Assembly (NCBI GenBank): GCA_963664945.1
Contig: OY761822.1
Location: forward strand, 3,720,001-3,784,000
DNA from: UBA6522 sp963664945
GTDB taxonomy: Bacteria; Pseudomonadota; Gammaproteobacteria; Steroidobacterales; Rariloculaceae
Reading direction: 5' to 3'
DNA length: 64,000 nucleotides
The notes beneath the pieces are model-generated. The model did not search any database. It was not told where the DNA came from and saw only the letters and a list, made by a program, of their open reading frames with translations. Positions 24,508-33,027 of this stretch are shown here, one piece after another. Within the stretch, counting starts at the first letter, position 1. Each line of letters starts with the position of its first letter. Made by a program: the position numbers and the translations under genes.

Positions 24508-27500
24508 TCAAGTCCCGCGCGTTTCGGTTGCGGCCTCGTTGGAAACGGTCGGTTCGCGGCTGATCCGCATTCTCCAATCCCTGATCGTCGCAATATCGAT
24601 CCCGGTCGTTTCCGACGCGGCATGATCGAGGCAGTCACGCATTTCGTCATCGGAGGAATTCTTCCAGGGATTGACAGGCATCTCCTTGGTTTGCTCATAT
24701 GCCTCCGCGAGACGGGCAGCGCTGGTCGTCCTGAAGTCCGGGACACGCAATGTGGCAAGCTCGGCCTGCGAAAACGACGGGTTGGTCAACATCGTTCCTC
24801 TCCTCATGAGGAATCCGAGCGCACCAAGCGTGCTGTTACACCATGCGCAAAGTGCCTTCGCCTCAACCGTGGTTGTCGTCTGGCCCTGGACCGGGACCCA
24901 CATGGACCCCAAGGCGGGACTGTCGCTGAAAATCGCCAGTAGGCGACCGGAGTCGGTCCTGAATTTTGCTGCAAGAAGGATATGCCCAGCCTGCCGCCGA
25001 TAACGCGCAGCCAGCGTCTCCTTAGCCTCCGTGGGCGTGGCCGGCATCTTGCGCAACGCAACAAAACGGGTTGCTCGGTCCAGACTACGACCAGTCCGAG
25101 TCTGTCGCCGGCATATCAACAGCGATTCGTGAATCGCCGTGTTCTCGCTGAAATTCGGCCGCTGCGGATCGTGGCTGGTAATGACCGTTTCAACCTGAAA
25201 GCGCTGGGCCAAGAATCTTCGCTCCGCCAATCCGCTTGTGCCTGTGCAAGCTGTCGTGGGAACGACTTTCGCGAGTGTGCCTCTTTCGTCATTCAGCAAC
25301 ATGTCCGCAAGCGGCGTGAAGAACGTTCCAATACTGTTGGCTGTGATGACTCCTCCGGCCGCGCCGTCTTTGCGTTCAAGACTCCCCTTTATGCCCATTT
25401 CATGAAGTTGCATCGCCTTCCTGCCAGCATCGCCGTATTTCCTGCCGCGGTTTTCGTTCGCGGTGAACGGCGCGTTCATTATGACGCCATCGAGATCGCG
25501 CAGCGGGAAACGAATCTCGGCATTTTCGCTAATTTGGGCGGCGTCGAGGCTCTCTAGAGATCGGCGCGGTGCGAGTATCGATTGCAGGTCTGCACGGGCT
25601 TCCTCAGCCGCCGTAAGTATCTCCAACGATCCCGCCTTCGGAGGACCAGCGGCCTGCGGACCGTGCGGCATTGTGGCGAGGTTCATCCGCTCATAATCGA
25701 CGGTCGGGGCGCCGAGCGTCATGTTGCAGGCGGCGAGTTGAACGCCGTGCTGGTTGATATCGAGGCCGCAGAGCACATCTTCGACGAGTCGCTTGTGTAA
25801 GGAATTGCGCTCCTTGTCGCTCATCTCCCTCGAATCGGCGACTCGAGCCTTGATGGTCTGGAGCGTGGCCATGAGCAGGGTTCCGGTCCCGCATGCTGGG
25901 TCTATGACCCGCAATTTCGTGACCGCCTGCGGGTCGGACCAATCGATTAACCCCCGCGTGAACGCAAGCCGCGCCAGCATGACCGCCGACAGGTTGTTTG
26001 TATAGAACGCCCCGTCGCTCTTCGCGGAGCCGAGAATTCGGTGATAGAGCGGCCCGGCGTGGTCGTAGCCGAGATCGCTCAGGGAGTCGGCAACCCGGTT
26101 TGCGCACTCGGCGACCATGCGTATGGCGTCGTCGATTATCTTGCCTTCACGCAATGCTCCCAAAACTGCAAGCGCGGGCCGGAACACGGGCGCGTAGTCC
26201 TTTTCCAGGATTGCCTCCCATGCGACTTCGAGAACTTCTTTGGGGTGCCGCGCCCCCGCAACCTTGTCGAGCCTCACAATGGTCTTCATCTCCGGTTCGT
26301 CCCGCAAACGGCGCTGCAGTAGGCACGCGTTGCAAAGCATCAATGCGGCGACCGTGCAGATGCCTTTCGCGCCGCCATCGTCCTCCGGCACGAGCTCGAG
26401 GGCTTTCGCGAGTGGACCCTCCATCGATTCCTCCTGGAATACGGCGCTGGCGCGACGTACCGCATCGGCGATCTCGTCGGCGACGAGTTGGCCTGGCTTG
26501 CCGAGTCCCGAGGCCGCAGCGACATGCGCGTATATCCCCTGTTCGGCTTCCTTCAACTCTAGTTCGCGCTGGATGTAGTCGCCCTCGGTTTCGCGCACCT
26601 CGCCACCGCCCGGACCTCCCGGCAGCGCCTTCTTTTTCTGTTCGTAGACCTTAATGAAGTTGGCGGGCGATTCCGCAAGGCGGCCGTCGTGGGCCTGAAG
26701 CGCCCGCAGCACCCGGCCCACCGTCCGGTAGCCCTCCGTTCCCCGCTCAAGCGCGACCGCGATATCGCGACCCGGCTCGACGACGACGGGAATGATGATG
26801 TAGCCGAATCGCTTGCCCGGCGCCTTTCTCATAACACGACCGACGGCCTGCACGACATCGACCTGACTGGATCGAGGGTCGAGGAACGCAACGGCGTCGA
26901 GCGACGGCACGTCCACGCCCTCGGTAAAGAGCTTGACGTTACAGACAACGCGGCATTCCCCGTCCCGGTCGGCGCTCGCCAGTGTGCGCAGTTCCTGATT
27001 GCGTTGGAGCGCGCTGGACGAGGCGTCTAGGTGCCTGGCGACGACCTTCATTGCACGACCGGTATGCATTCGCCGGGTGGTGGCCCTCAGAACTTCGCTT
27101 TCCATGAGCGCCTCGGCATACCACTTCGAGCGTGCGATGCTGTTCGCAAAGCCCATGGTCCGCGGAAGCTTCCCCGGCTGTTCCAGTGCCTTGCCCTCAG
27201 TGACGCCATTCACCGCGAGAGACACGCCAAGTACGCGCGTCATGTCATTGGTCGTCGGGGCCTGTTTGCGTTTCGGCGAAGTGTCGAGCCCTTCGAGTCG
27301 GCGCCGCAGACCCGGCGTGACGCTACCCTCGTTCACGCCAAGCACGATAACCCGGTAGTCGGAGAGCATTCGGTGGTCCACGGCCTTGGCGAACGGCAGC
27401 CGGTGAAGCTCCGGCCCGTACGCGCTATAGTCGCCCATGTCTACGACATCGACTCCGCGTTCGGCGAGCTTTCGCCTTGAACGTTCGGTGTAAATCCGTG

Positions 27501-28596
27501 GCGTGGCCGTCATGTAAAGTCGCTTTCGCGCAATCAGCCGCGCGTCGTCGTGGAACTCTTGGAAGTCAACCTTCCGTGCGCCTCGCGGTCGGCGTCCGTC
27601 TAGAATCGCCCCGGTCGTACGGTGCGCCTCGTCGGCGATAGCCAGATCGAACGCCGGCGCGCCGTGCAGCGCCTGGGCCTCGGTGACCCGTCCCAGCGAG
27701 TGGTACGTGCAGAAGACCACGCGGGTCGCACCATCGCCGCCGAGAGAGTCCGCGATCTCGTCCGGGTCCGTTGTTACCGGGCATTCGAGCTCCGATATCC
27801 GAATGTCCTCATTCTCGTTGCGTCCGCCCGCCGTCGGATCGGAGCACACGACGATACAATTAAGCCTGCGAGTCGTATGCCGGAGCCACTCGCGCCGCGC
27901 CTGCGAGACCAACGCGATGGTCGGGGCGGCAAACAGAATCCGCCGTCCGTTTTCGACAATCTGCTCGGCGATGCGAAGCGCGGTAAAGGTCTTGCCCGTG
28001 CCGCACGCCATGATGAGGCGGCCCCGATCGTGGTCGGCCAAGCCGGTAACCGTGTCCTCGATTGCTTCGGCCTGAAGCGGCCAAGGCTCCTGCACGGGCC
28101 GCTCTGCGTGCTGTTCCTCGACCTGGATGTTGAGGTATTGCCGAAAGTCAATTTGCGTGACCTGCGGATGGGCGTTCCGAATCGCCCGCTCCGCGATCGG
28201 TCCCCACCGGCATGTCGCCACGATCCATCGCAGTCGGAAAACAGGCTGCTGGGAGCCGCCGAGAAACTTGTCGATCCCGCCCTTGCCGAGCATGCGCCGT
28301 TCGTCGTAGCACTTGCACTGAATGGCGACCCACTCGCCGGAGGTCCGCCGCGCCACTAAATCGATTCCGATGTCGCGCCCGTCAAGCCCTGTCAATATCT
28401 CGCGTTCGGGCCAGTCGGGCCACCGCCAGATTTCGTCGATCTCGAATTCGGGCTGCTGAAGCGCAATCCGTATGAACAACTGCTCGAACCAACGTCCCTT
28501 CTCGGACTCGTCGCGGCTCTCCCTGCGGATGCGTTCGAGGACCATGCCCGCACTTGGCCCTCCCGCGAGATCGAGGCGTCCTTGCAATGCTGTCAT
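24508..28596 (-). CDS. Single-chain restriction-modification enzyme: Mrr-like nuclease, SF2 helicase, N6-adenine methylase (type ISP-like)
   Basis: A 1362-residue multidomain enzyme. Domains in order: a PD-(D/E)XK Mrr-like nuclease with D79 in GIDL and QCK at 93-95, then an SF2 helicase/translocase. The helicase has Walker A ACGTGKT at about 198-203, DEAH 322-325, TATPR 363-367 and motif VI QAVGRVMRK about 583-591. A helical coupler follows (about 640-860), then an adenine methylase with SAM motif DPACGTG 899-905 and a motif IV reading NAPF at 1041-1044 instead of NPPF/Y. The last 200 residues, ending FSQAELATLRVPDF, probably recognise DNA. This is the order of type ISP enzymes such as LlaGI. 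It leads an operon with the GHKL ATPase and the m5C methylase. The unusual motif IV leaves methylase activity in doubt. Confidence 0.88.
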   Translation of the reverse strand: MTALQGRLDLAGGPSAGMVLERIRRESRDESEKGRWFEQLFIRIALQQPEFEIDEIWRWPDWPEREILTGLDGRDIGIDLVARRTSGEWVAIQCKCYDERRMLGKGGIDKFLGGSQQPVFRLRWIVATCRWGPIAERAIRNAHPQVTQIDFRQYLNIQVEEQHAERPVQEPWPLQAEAIEDTVTGLADHDRGRLIMACGTGKTFTALRIAEQIVENGRRILFAAPTIALVSQARREWLRHTTRRLNCIVVCSDPTAGGRNENEDIRISELECPVTTDPDEIADSLGGDGATRVVFCTYHSLGRVTEAQALHGAPAFDLAIADEAHRTTGAILDGRRPRGARKVDFQEFHDDARLIARKRLYMTATPRIYTERSRRKLAERGVDVVDMGDYSAYGPELHRLPFAKAVDHRMLSDYRVIVLGVNEGSVTPGLRRRLEGLDTSPKRKQAPTTNDMTRVLGVSLAVNGVTEGKALEQPGKLPRTMGFANSIARSKWYAEALMESEVLRATTRRMHTGRAMKVVARHLDASSSALQRNQELRTLASADRDGECRVVCNVKLFTEGVDVPSLDAVAFLDPRSSQVDVVQAVGRVMRKAPGKRFGYIIIPVVVEPGRDIAVALERGTEGYRTVGRVLRALQAHDGRLAESPANFIKVYEQKKKALPGGPGGGEVRETEGDYIQRELELKEAEQGIYAHVAAASGLGKPGQLVADEIADAVRRASAVFQEESMEGPLAKALELVPEDDGGAKGICTVAALMLCNACLLQRRLRDEPEMKTIVRLDKVAGARHPKEVLEVAWEAILEKDYAPVFRPALAVLGALREGKIIDDAIRMVAECANRVADSLSDLGYDHAGPLYHRILGSAKSDGAFYTNNLSAVMLARLAFTRGLIDWSDPQAVTKLRVIDPACGTGTLLMATLQTIKARVADSREMSDKERNSLHKRLVEDVLCGLDINQHGVQLAACNMTLGAPTVDYERMNLATMPHGPQAAGPPKAGSLEILTAAEEARADLQSILAPRRSLESLDAAQISENAEIRFPLRDLDGVIMNAPFTANENRGRKYGDAGRKAMQLHEMGIKGSLERKDGAAGGVITANSIGTFFTPLADMLLNDERGTLAKVVPTTACTGTSGLAERRFLAQRFQVETVITSHDPQRPNFSENTAIHESLLICRRQTRTGRSLDRATRFVALRKMPATPTEAKETLAARYRRQAGHILLAAKFRTDSGRLLAIFSDSPALGSMWVPVQGQTTTTVEAKALCAWCNSTLGALGFLMRRGTMLTNPSFSQAELATLRVPDFRTTSAARLAEAYEQTKEMPVNPWKNSSDDEMRDCLDHAASETTGIDIATIRDWRMRISREPTVSNEAATETRGT

Positions 28597-28938
28597 GACA
28601 AAGATACTGGGCAGGGTTTGAATCGATCAAAGTCGCAGTCGAGGCGAAGCGGGATGCAGGAATTTGCGTGAATCATGCCACCGTGCCAAAGACGCTATTC
28701 AGCTCCAGCGTAAGCAACATCAATGACACACCCGTAGGCACATCGTTCTGATGTTGCTTGCTCATCGCATTTCGCCTCGATCATCGCTCCAATTGACTAC
28801 GCCGGTGCCCGCAGATGCAGATTCTATTGCCCCGGGTGCGAGCGTAACCAATCTCCGGTCAGATTGCAGGAGGCTCGCTGATGAGTCGACCACCGAAGCT
28901 GCGCAGGGCGTCGGTAATGGCCTCCCGAATGGCCACAT
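28597..28938. other. Intergenic gap upstream of the restriction operon
   Basis: About 340 bp between the divergently oriented start of the restriction-modification operon (28596) and the end of the XdhC-type gene (28939), which is on the same strand. No open frame with family features, no strong hairpin and no repeat was found. Promoter elements for the large operon must lie here, but I cannot point to a convincing -35/-10 pair. Confidence 0.4.
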
Positions 28939-29655
28939 CTATCGCGCGTAACGAGCCTGCGTCATCTGCGCAAGGATCGCCACCGCGATCTCCGCCGGGG
29001 ATCGGCCGCCCAGGGGAAAACCGATGGGGCCATGTATCCGCGCCAGCGCCTTGTCGTCGAAGCCCAGCGTTGACAGGCGCTGCAATCGCCTGGCGTGGTT
29101 TTTTCGGCTGCCCAGCGCGCCGATGTAGAAGGCGTCGGACTGAAGTGCGCTCTGCAATGCCGGTTCGTCGATCTTGGCATCGTGGCTCAGGGTCACGACG
29201 GCGGTGCGGGCGTCCAGGGCCAGCGACGGCATGGCCTGCTGCGGCCAGTCGTGGCTGATTTCCACGTCGGGGAACCGCTGGTCGGTTGCGAACGCCTCCC
29301 TGGGGTCGATCAGCAGCACCCGGTAGCCCGCCAGCCGGGCCATGGGTATCAGTTTCTGCGCGATGTGCACGGCGCCGACGACGATCAGCCGTAGCGGTGG
29401 GGCGATGGTCTGAATCAGGTAGCGGGCCTGCTCCACCTCGACGGTTCGCGCGTCGTCCCGGGCCAGGGCGTCGCGGCAGTGCTGCAACAGTTCATCGGGG
29501 ACCGTTGCCGCGTCCCCTTCATCCGTCGCCCCGAAGGCCGTTACGCCGGCGCGGTCCACCAGGAACTCCGGGCCGGATTCGATGGGGCGCAACAGAACCG
29601 CGGCCCGCGCCCGGGACAGCGATTCGCTCAACGCCCACAGCAATCGGCCGTTCAC
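28939..29655 (-). CDS. XdhC/CoxI-family protein, Rossmann-domain half
   Basis: About 238 residues from a GTG at 29655; the longer frame to 29802 reads non-coding. The C-terminal half is the XdhC Rossmann domain: LRLIVVGAVHIAQKLIPMA, RVLLIDPREAF, RTAVVTLSHDAKID, FYIGALGSRKNHARRLQRL and HGPIGFPLGGRSPAEIAVAI. XdhC-type proteins insert or sulfurate the molybdenum cofactor of xanthine- or CO-dehydrogenase-like enzymes. Here the family's two halves are separate genes; the N-terminal half is encoded at 29732-30079 just upstream. The expected molybdoenzyme genes are not in the window. GAVH replaces the more common G.GH in the nucleotide loop. Confidence 0.75.
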   Translation of the reverse strand: MNGRLLWALSESLSRARAAVLLRPIESGPEFLVDRAGVTAFGATDEGDAATVPDELLQHCRDALARDDARTVEVEQARYLIQTIAPPLRLIVVGAVHIAQKLIPMARLAGYRVLLIDPREAFATDQRFPDVEISHDWPQQAMPSLALDARTAVVTLSHDAKIDEPALQSALQSDAFYIGALGSRKNHARRLQRLSTLGFDDKALARIHGPIGFPLGGRSPAEIAVAILAQMTQARYAR

Positions 29656-29731
29656 CTGACGCGCACCACCGGCAAGGCCAGCACATCCATGTAGCCTGGG
29701 ACGGCTGCGCCAGGGATAATCATCCCCCTGT

Positions 29732-30079
29732 TCACTCGACGCGCACCACCAGGACCTCGATCTGCCCGCCGCAGGCCAGGCCGACTTCCCACGCTTCGTC
29801 ATCGGTCACCCCAAACTCCAGCATCTGCCGCTCGCCGGTATCGATGACCTGCTGCGCCGCGCGAATGACGGCGCCCTCGACGCAACCGCCGGAAACGGAT
29901 CCCTCGAAGGATCCGTCCGCATCGATGACAAGATGGCTGCCGACCGGGCGCGGTGAGGATCCCCATGTGCTGACCACCGTGGCCAGCGCCACATCCCTGC
30001 CCTGGTCCCGCCACTCGAGCGCGGTTCTCAGGACATCCGCTGGACGGGCAGACGAACCCCCTGTGCCGGCTGCCGCCAC
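29732..30079 (-). CDS. XdhC/CoxI-family protein, N-terminal domain half
   Basis: A 115-residue protein matching the XdhC_CoxI domain: VALATVVSTWGSSPRPVGSH, then GSFEGSVSGGCVEGAVI and LEFGVTDDEAWEVGLACGGQ. The conserved Cys in SGGC and in LACGG are those thought to handle the cofactor sulfur. It stands as a separate gene 76 bp upstream of the Rossmann half on the same strand. A 21-bp near-identical direct repeat (GTTCAC..GACGCGCACCACC) covers its last codons at 29730 and the start of the next gene at 29650, 80 bp apart. That suggests the split involved a local duplication. Confidence 0.8.
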   Translation of the reverse strand: MAAAGTGGSSARPADVLRTALEWRDQGRDVALATVVSTWGSSPRPVGSHLVIDADGSFEGSVSGGCVEGAVIRAAQQVIDTGERQMLEFGVTDDEAWEVGLACGGQIEVLVVRVE

Positions 30080-30082
30080 CTG

Positions 30083-30364
30083 CTACTTCCTCCGCGCGCC
30101 TCGACGGCCGTTACCGCGCGATTCCTCCAGCGCTTCCCGGGCCACGGACTTGGACCAACGCACGAAGTGCCAGAGCTGGTCGATCAGCCGGGGCGAATTC
30201 GCCTGTTCGAAACTGCGGTCCCGGATCTTCTCCAGTGCGCCGCGGCAGCGCAGCAGTTCGCCCTCCAGCCGCCGGACTGTTTCTTCCAGGTCGCGGGTTG
30301 CATCGTCGCCGCCTTCCGAAGCCGTCAACTCCTTGCGAGGCGCCGTCGCCAGATCGTCATTCAT
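30083..30364 (-). CDS. Small coiled-coil protein of unknown function
   Basis: A 93-residue protein from ATG 30364, with an acidic start and a predicted coiled coil DLEETVRRLEGELLRCRGAL. LIDQLWHFVRWSKSVAREAL and a basic C-terminus (NGRRGARRK) follow. No membrane segment and no known motif. It ends 3 bp from the XdhC N-domain gene on the same strand, so it is probably co-transcribed with the XdhC pair. Longer frames to 30511 overlap the divergent DUF6152 gene and are not preferred. Confidence 0.55.
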   Translation of the reverse strand: MNDDLATAPRKELTASEGGDDATRDLEETVRRLEGELLRCRGALEKIRDRSFEQANSPRLIDQLWHFVRWSKSVAREALEESRGNGRRGARRK

Positions 30365-30479
30365 ACGTTTATCCAAACGCCCGGGAGGGCGATATACTTC
30401 GCGGTTCCACAAGGGCGAAATACTTCGTCTTTCCATGTGGGCACCATGACCCGTCATTCTATTACAAGGACCCCATGCC

Positions 30480-31520
30480 ATGGACAGCATTCCCCGCTTC
30501 GGAATCCTCACCGCCGCGACACCCGCCGCCGTGTTGGCGCTGCTTGCGTTCTCCTTGAAGGGCCTCGCCCATCATGGCTTCGACACCCACTACTATCGCG
30601 ACCGCCCCGTTCTGATTCAGGGGACGGTTACCGAGTTCCAATACATCAATCCCCATTCGTTCGTGCATGTGAGCACGACGGACGAAGCGGGGGAAACGGT
30701 CGAGCGCTGGTGCGAGATGCAGGCCAGTTCGCAGATGCGGATCAAGGGGATTGGTCCGGACATGCTCAAGGTCGGGGACCCGGTGCGCATCGAAGGATTT
30801 CAGGCCAGGCGCGATCCGCTGGGATGCGAATTCGCGACCGGCTACCTGGCCGACGGAACGGTTCTGACGCTGCGCACCAGCGGCGGGCAGAGCCTGTTCG
30901 CCGCACCGTGGGAGCCGGACGAATCGGGTTCGGTCTTCGGAGTCTGGTTCCGCAAGGCATTTCCCGGCGCCGGCTCCGACCCGGACCCCATGGATACCTA
31001 CACCGAGGCTGGGGCGGCCGCCCACGCCGCCAACGACCAGTTGGTCGCCAACCCGGTCTACCAGTGCAACCCGGTGAGCCCGATTCGCGCCTGGTCCCAG
31101 CCGGGGCTGCCCACTGAAATCCGCGACGAGGGCGAGCGAATCGTCATCCACCACGAATTCATGGACGCCGAGCGCGTCATCCATCTCGACATGGACGAGC
31201 ATCCGGCGGACGCCCCCCGAACGACCATGGGCCATTCCATCGGCAGGTACGAGGATGGCGACCTCATCGTCCACACGGCGCTGTTCGCAGAAGGCCTGCT
31301 CAGATCGGACTTCGTCCGCACGACGGACCTGGAACTCACGGAGCGATTCCACATCAATCCGGACAATGGCGACCTCGAAGTGACCTGGACCGCGGCCGAT
31401 CCAGCATTCCACAACGGCACGTTTTCCGGTTCACGCATTCTCATGCGCACCACTCTGCCGATAGGAACTTACGGCTGCACGCCCGGTGTCGGGCACGGCG
31501 AGCAGATGGACGGAGGCTGA
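30480..31520 (+). CDS. DUF6152 family protein with C-terminal extension
   Basis: A 346-residue exported protein. The N-terminal 140 residues are the DUF6152 domain (LAHHGFDTHYYRDRPV, VTEFQYINPHSFVHV, VGDPVRIEGFQARRDPLGCE). The remaining 200 residues form an added beta-rich domain with TTMGHSIGRYEDGDLIVHT and a Cys near the end (TYGCTPGVGHGE). It is about twice the length of the relative at 12719-13117. Function unknown; the domain often sits beside periplasmic redox enzymes. The stop TGA is followed in frame by a Gly/Cys-coding repeat (31521-31580). Confidence 0.8.
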   Translation: MDSIPRFGILTAATPAAVLALLAFSLKGLAHHGFDTHYYRDRPVLIQGTVTEFQYINPHSFVHVSTTDEAGETVERWCEMQASSQMRIKGIGPDMLKVGDPVRIEGFQARRDPLGCEFATGYLADGTVLTLRTSGGQSLFAAPWEPDESGSVFGVWFRKAFPGAGSDPDPMDTYTEAGAAAHAANDQLVANPVYQCNPVSPIRAWSQPGLPTEIRDEGERIVIHHEFMDAERVIHLDMDEHPADAPRTTMGHSIGRYEDGDLIVHTALFAEGLLRSDFVRTTDLELTERFHINPDNGDLEVTWTAADPAFHNGTFSGSRILMRTTLPIGTYGCTPGVGHGEQMDGG

Positions 31521-31580
31521 GGCGGTGGCTGCGGCGGTGGCTGCGGCGGCGGCTGCGGCGGCGGCTGCGGCGGCGGCTGA
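31521..31580 (+). repeat. Five tandem 12-bp units (GGCGGYGGCTGC)
   Basis: Five perfect-length units of 12 bp follow the TGA stop of the DUF6152 gene: two GGCGGTGGCTGC, two GGCGGCGGCTGC, and a last one ending TGA. In the frame of the gene they would encode GGGC repeats closed by a second TGA. The stop codon of the gene itself occupies the position of a TGC in the unit (GGAGGCTGA). Confidence 0.85.
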
Positions 31581-31591
31581 GGGCGCTCAGC

Positions 31592-31792
31592 TTAGCGGCG
31601 AAACAGCCACAGGAGCAACGACAGCAGCGCGCTCAACAGGATCATCGTGGTGATCGGCACGTAGAGCTTGAACGAGGGCCGGTCGATGACGATATCCCCC
31701 GGCAACCTGCCCAGGGGAAGCTTGCCGAGCCAGGGCCACGCAAGGCCGATGACGAGCAACGCCAGTCCGATCAGGATCAGGGTTCGTTGCAT
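31592..31792 (-). CDS. DUF2905 family small membrane protein
   Basis: A 66-residue protein with two membrane helices (TLILIGLALLVIGLAWPWL and TTMILLSALLSLLLWLF) around the family core GRLPGDIVIDRPSFKLYVPI. This is the DUF2905 pattern, whose function is not known. ATG at 31792 matches the family start (MQRTLILIG); an earlier TTG at 31810 is possible. No operon partner: it lies between the convergent DUF6152 gene and the YceI gene. Bases 31793-32020 hold no recognisable gene. Confidence 0.85.
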   Translation of the reverse strand: MQRTLILIGLALLVIGLAWPWLGKLPLGRLPGDIVIDRPSFKLYVPITTMILLSALLSLLLWLFRR

Positions 31793-32020
31793 GATCTGGT
31801 TTCGTATCAAGCCTGTCCTGGCGCATCAGCACTCGTCAGGCGCGCCAATGCGAAGCGCAGCCCGCGTGCGATATCGGGAAAATCGCCACGGGCCGCCATC
31901 GCCTTTCGCCGCTCGCCACCGGACCCCGAAAAGCTCCGCCCGAAGCCCCAGCCCCTCTCCGGGCGACAGCATCGGCATTCAGGGCCGGTCCGGCGCCTGC
32001 CCCCCAGAATCCCCCGGCGC

Positions 32021-32614
32021 CTATTCCTCCGGGGGAATCTGCGCTTCGACGGTGATCAGCAGATGGACTTCCGGGAAAAAACCGTTTTCCAGATCGTAGT
32101 CGACCCCGAAGTCCGCGCGGTTGATGGTCGCCGACGCGTCGGCGCCGCAGACTTCCCGCATGTGCCTGAAATGGGGCTGACACTGGAACCTGTTGATCTG
32201 GAGATTGACCGGTTGGGTGACCCCGTGGAGCGTCAGGCTCCCCTCGACCGCGGTCGGAGCGCCGTCCTGGAAATCAACGAGCGTGCCGGCGTATGTCGCC
32301 GTCGGGAACTGATCCACATGGACGATGTCCGCCAGCGTTCTCTCGTTCATGCCGTCGTGGCCGAAATCGATGGACGCCATGTCCATGACGGCTTCGATGG
32401 TCCCGGTTCCGGCTTCCTTGTCGAGCACCACGGTACCCGAAGTCCGATTGATCTTGCCCCTCCAGACGGAAAGGCCGCCCCAGTGATCGGCCTCGAAAGC
32501 CGGGAAGGTGTGGCTGGGATCGATGACGTAGGTCACGGGCTCGGCCAGGCCGATGGTGCCCCCCGCGGTCCCCACGAGGCTCACCGCCACGATGGATAGT
32601 TGTCTGATGGCCAT
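32021..32614 (-). CDS. YceI family periplasmic lipid-binding protein
   Basis: A 197-residue exported protein (signal region LSIVAVSLVGTAGGTIGLA) with the YceI lipocalin-like barrel. It shows YVIDPSHTFPAFEADHWGGL, then TGTIEAVMDMASIDFG, TFVG-type strand TATYAGTLVDF, and GSLTLHGVTQPVNLQI. VCGADASATINRADFGVDYD, the most conserved part, comes last. YceI proteins bind isoprenoid quinones or other long lipids in the periplasm. Two Cys (CQPHFRHMREVC) may form a disulfide. ATG at 32614 fits the signal peptide; the frame extends upstream to 32683 without support. Confidence 0.9.
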   Translation of the reverse strand: MAIRQLSIVAVSLVGTAGGTIGLAEPVTYVIDPSHTFPAFEADHWGGLSVWRGKINRTSGTVVLDKEAGTGTIEAVMDMASIDFGHDGMNERTLADIVHVDQFPTATYAGTLVDFQDGAPTAVEGSLTLHGVTQPVNLQINRFQCQPHFRHMREVCGADASATINRADFGVDYDLENGFFPEVHLLITVEAQIPPEE

Positions 32615-32741
32615 TAACTTGGTACTCCCTGCTTGAATGCCGACCGGCCGATACCCGGAGCTTTGTTCACGGGTTGCGCCCACAACGAGGCAAGAGTTTA
32701 ACCGCTTGCCCGCTCACGTCTCCAGTGGCCGTGTCCGGTTG

Positions 32742-32884
32742 CGGCAATTCTCATTATGCCCGTCCGCCCTCTCCCCCGCCCTCTCCCCGGGATGGGTCTG
32801 ACGGTGGTTTTGGCCCGGATTGCGCCGGATAAGGGCGTGTCGGATGCCCGGTCGCGACGTTTGGCGACAAAATGAGAACTGCTG
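32742..32884. mobile_element. MITE-like element B (143 bp, 9-bp target duplication)
   Basis: The ends CGGCAATTCTCATT and (read inward from the other side) CAGCAGTTCTCATT match at 14 of 17 positions when extended. They are flanked by perfect 9-bp direct repeats GTCCGGTTG at 32733-32741 and 32885-32893. The element lies in the 413-bp gap between the YceI and quinohemoprotein genes. A related element with CAGCAATTC-type ends and its own 9-bp duplication is at 56254-56374. It encodes nothing. Just to its right, GGTCCGG and CCGGACC (32884-32907) form a 7-bp hairpin. Confidence 0.5.
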
Positions 32885-33027
32885 GTCCGGTTGCGCCTAG
32901 CCGGACCCGGCGGCCCGTGGCAATGAACCAGTTGCTAGCGAGGCTTCGCCTCATGCCGACGAGGAAGGACAACGACTCGCCGCGCAAAACTTGACTCAAC
33001 TGCAAACATCAATCCGGCTCAAGGATT

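Noticed and set aside
31518..31520. TGA as a selenocysteine codon
   Set aside because: No SECIS-like hairpin could be shown; the slippage-prone GGCGGYGGCTGC repeat and a TGC to TGA change explain it more simply. Kept only as an open observation.
32754..33005. 83-codon minus-strand frame
   Set aside because: Lies across a MITE-like element and a hairpin; composition is that of non-coding GC-rich sequence.
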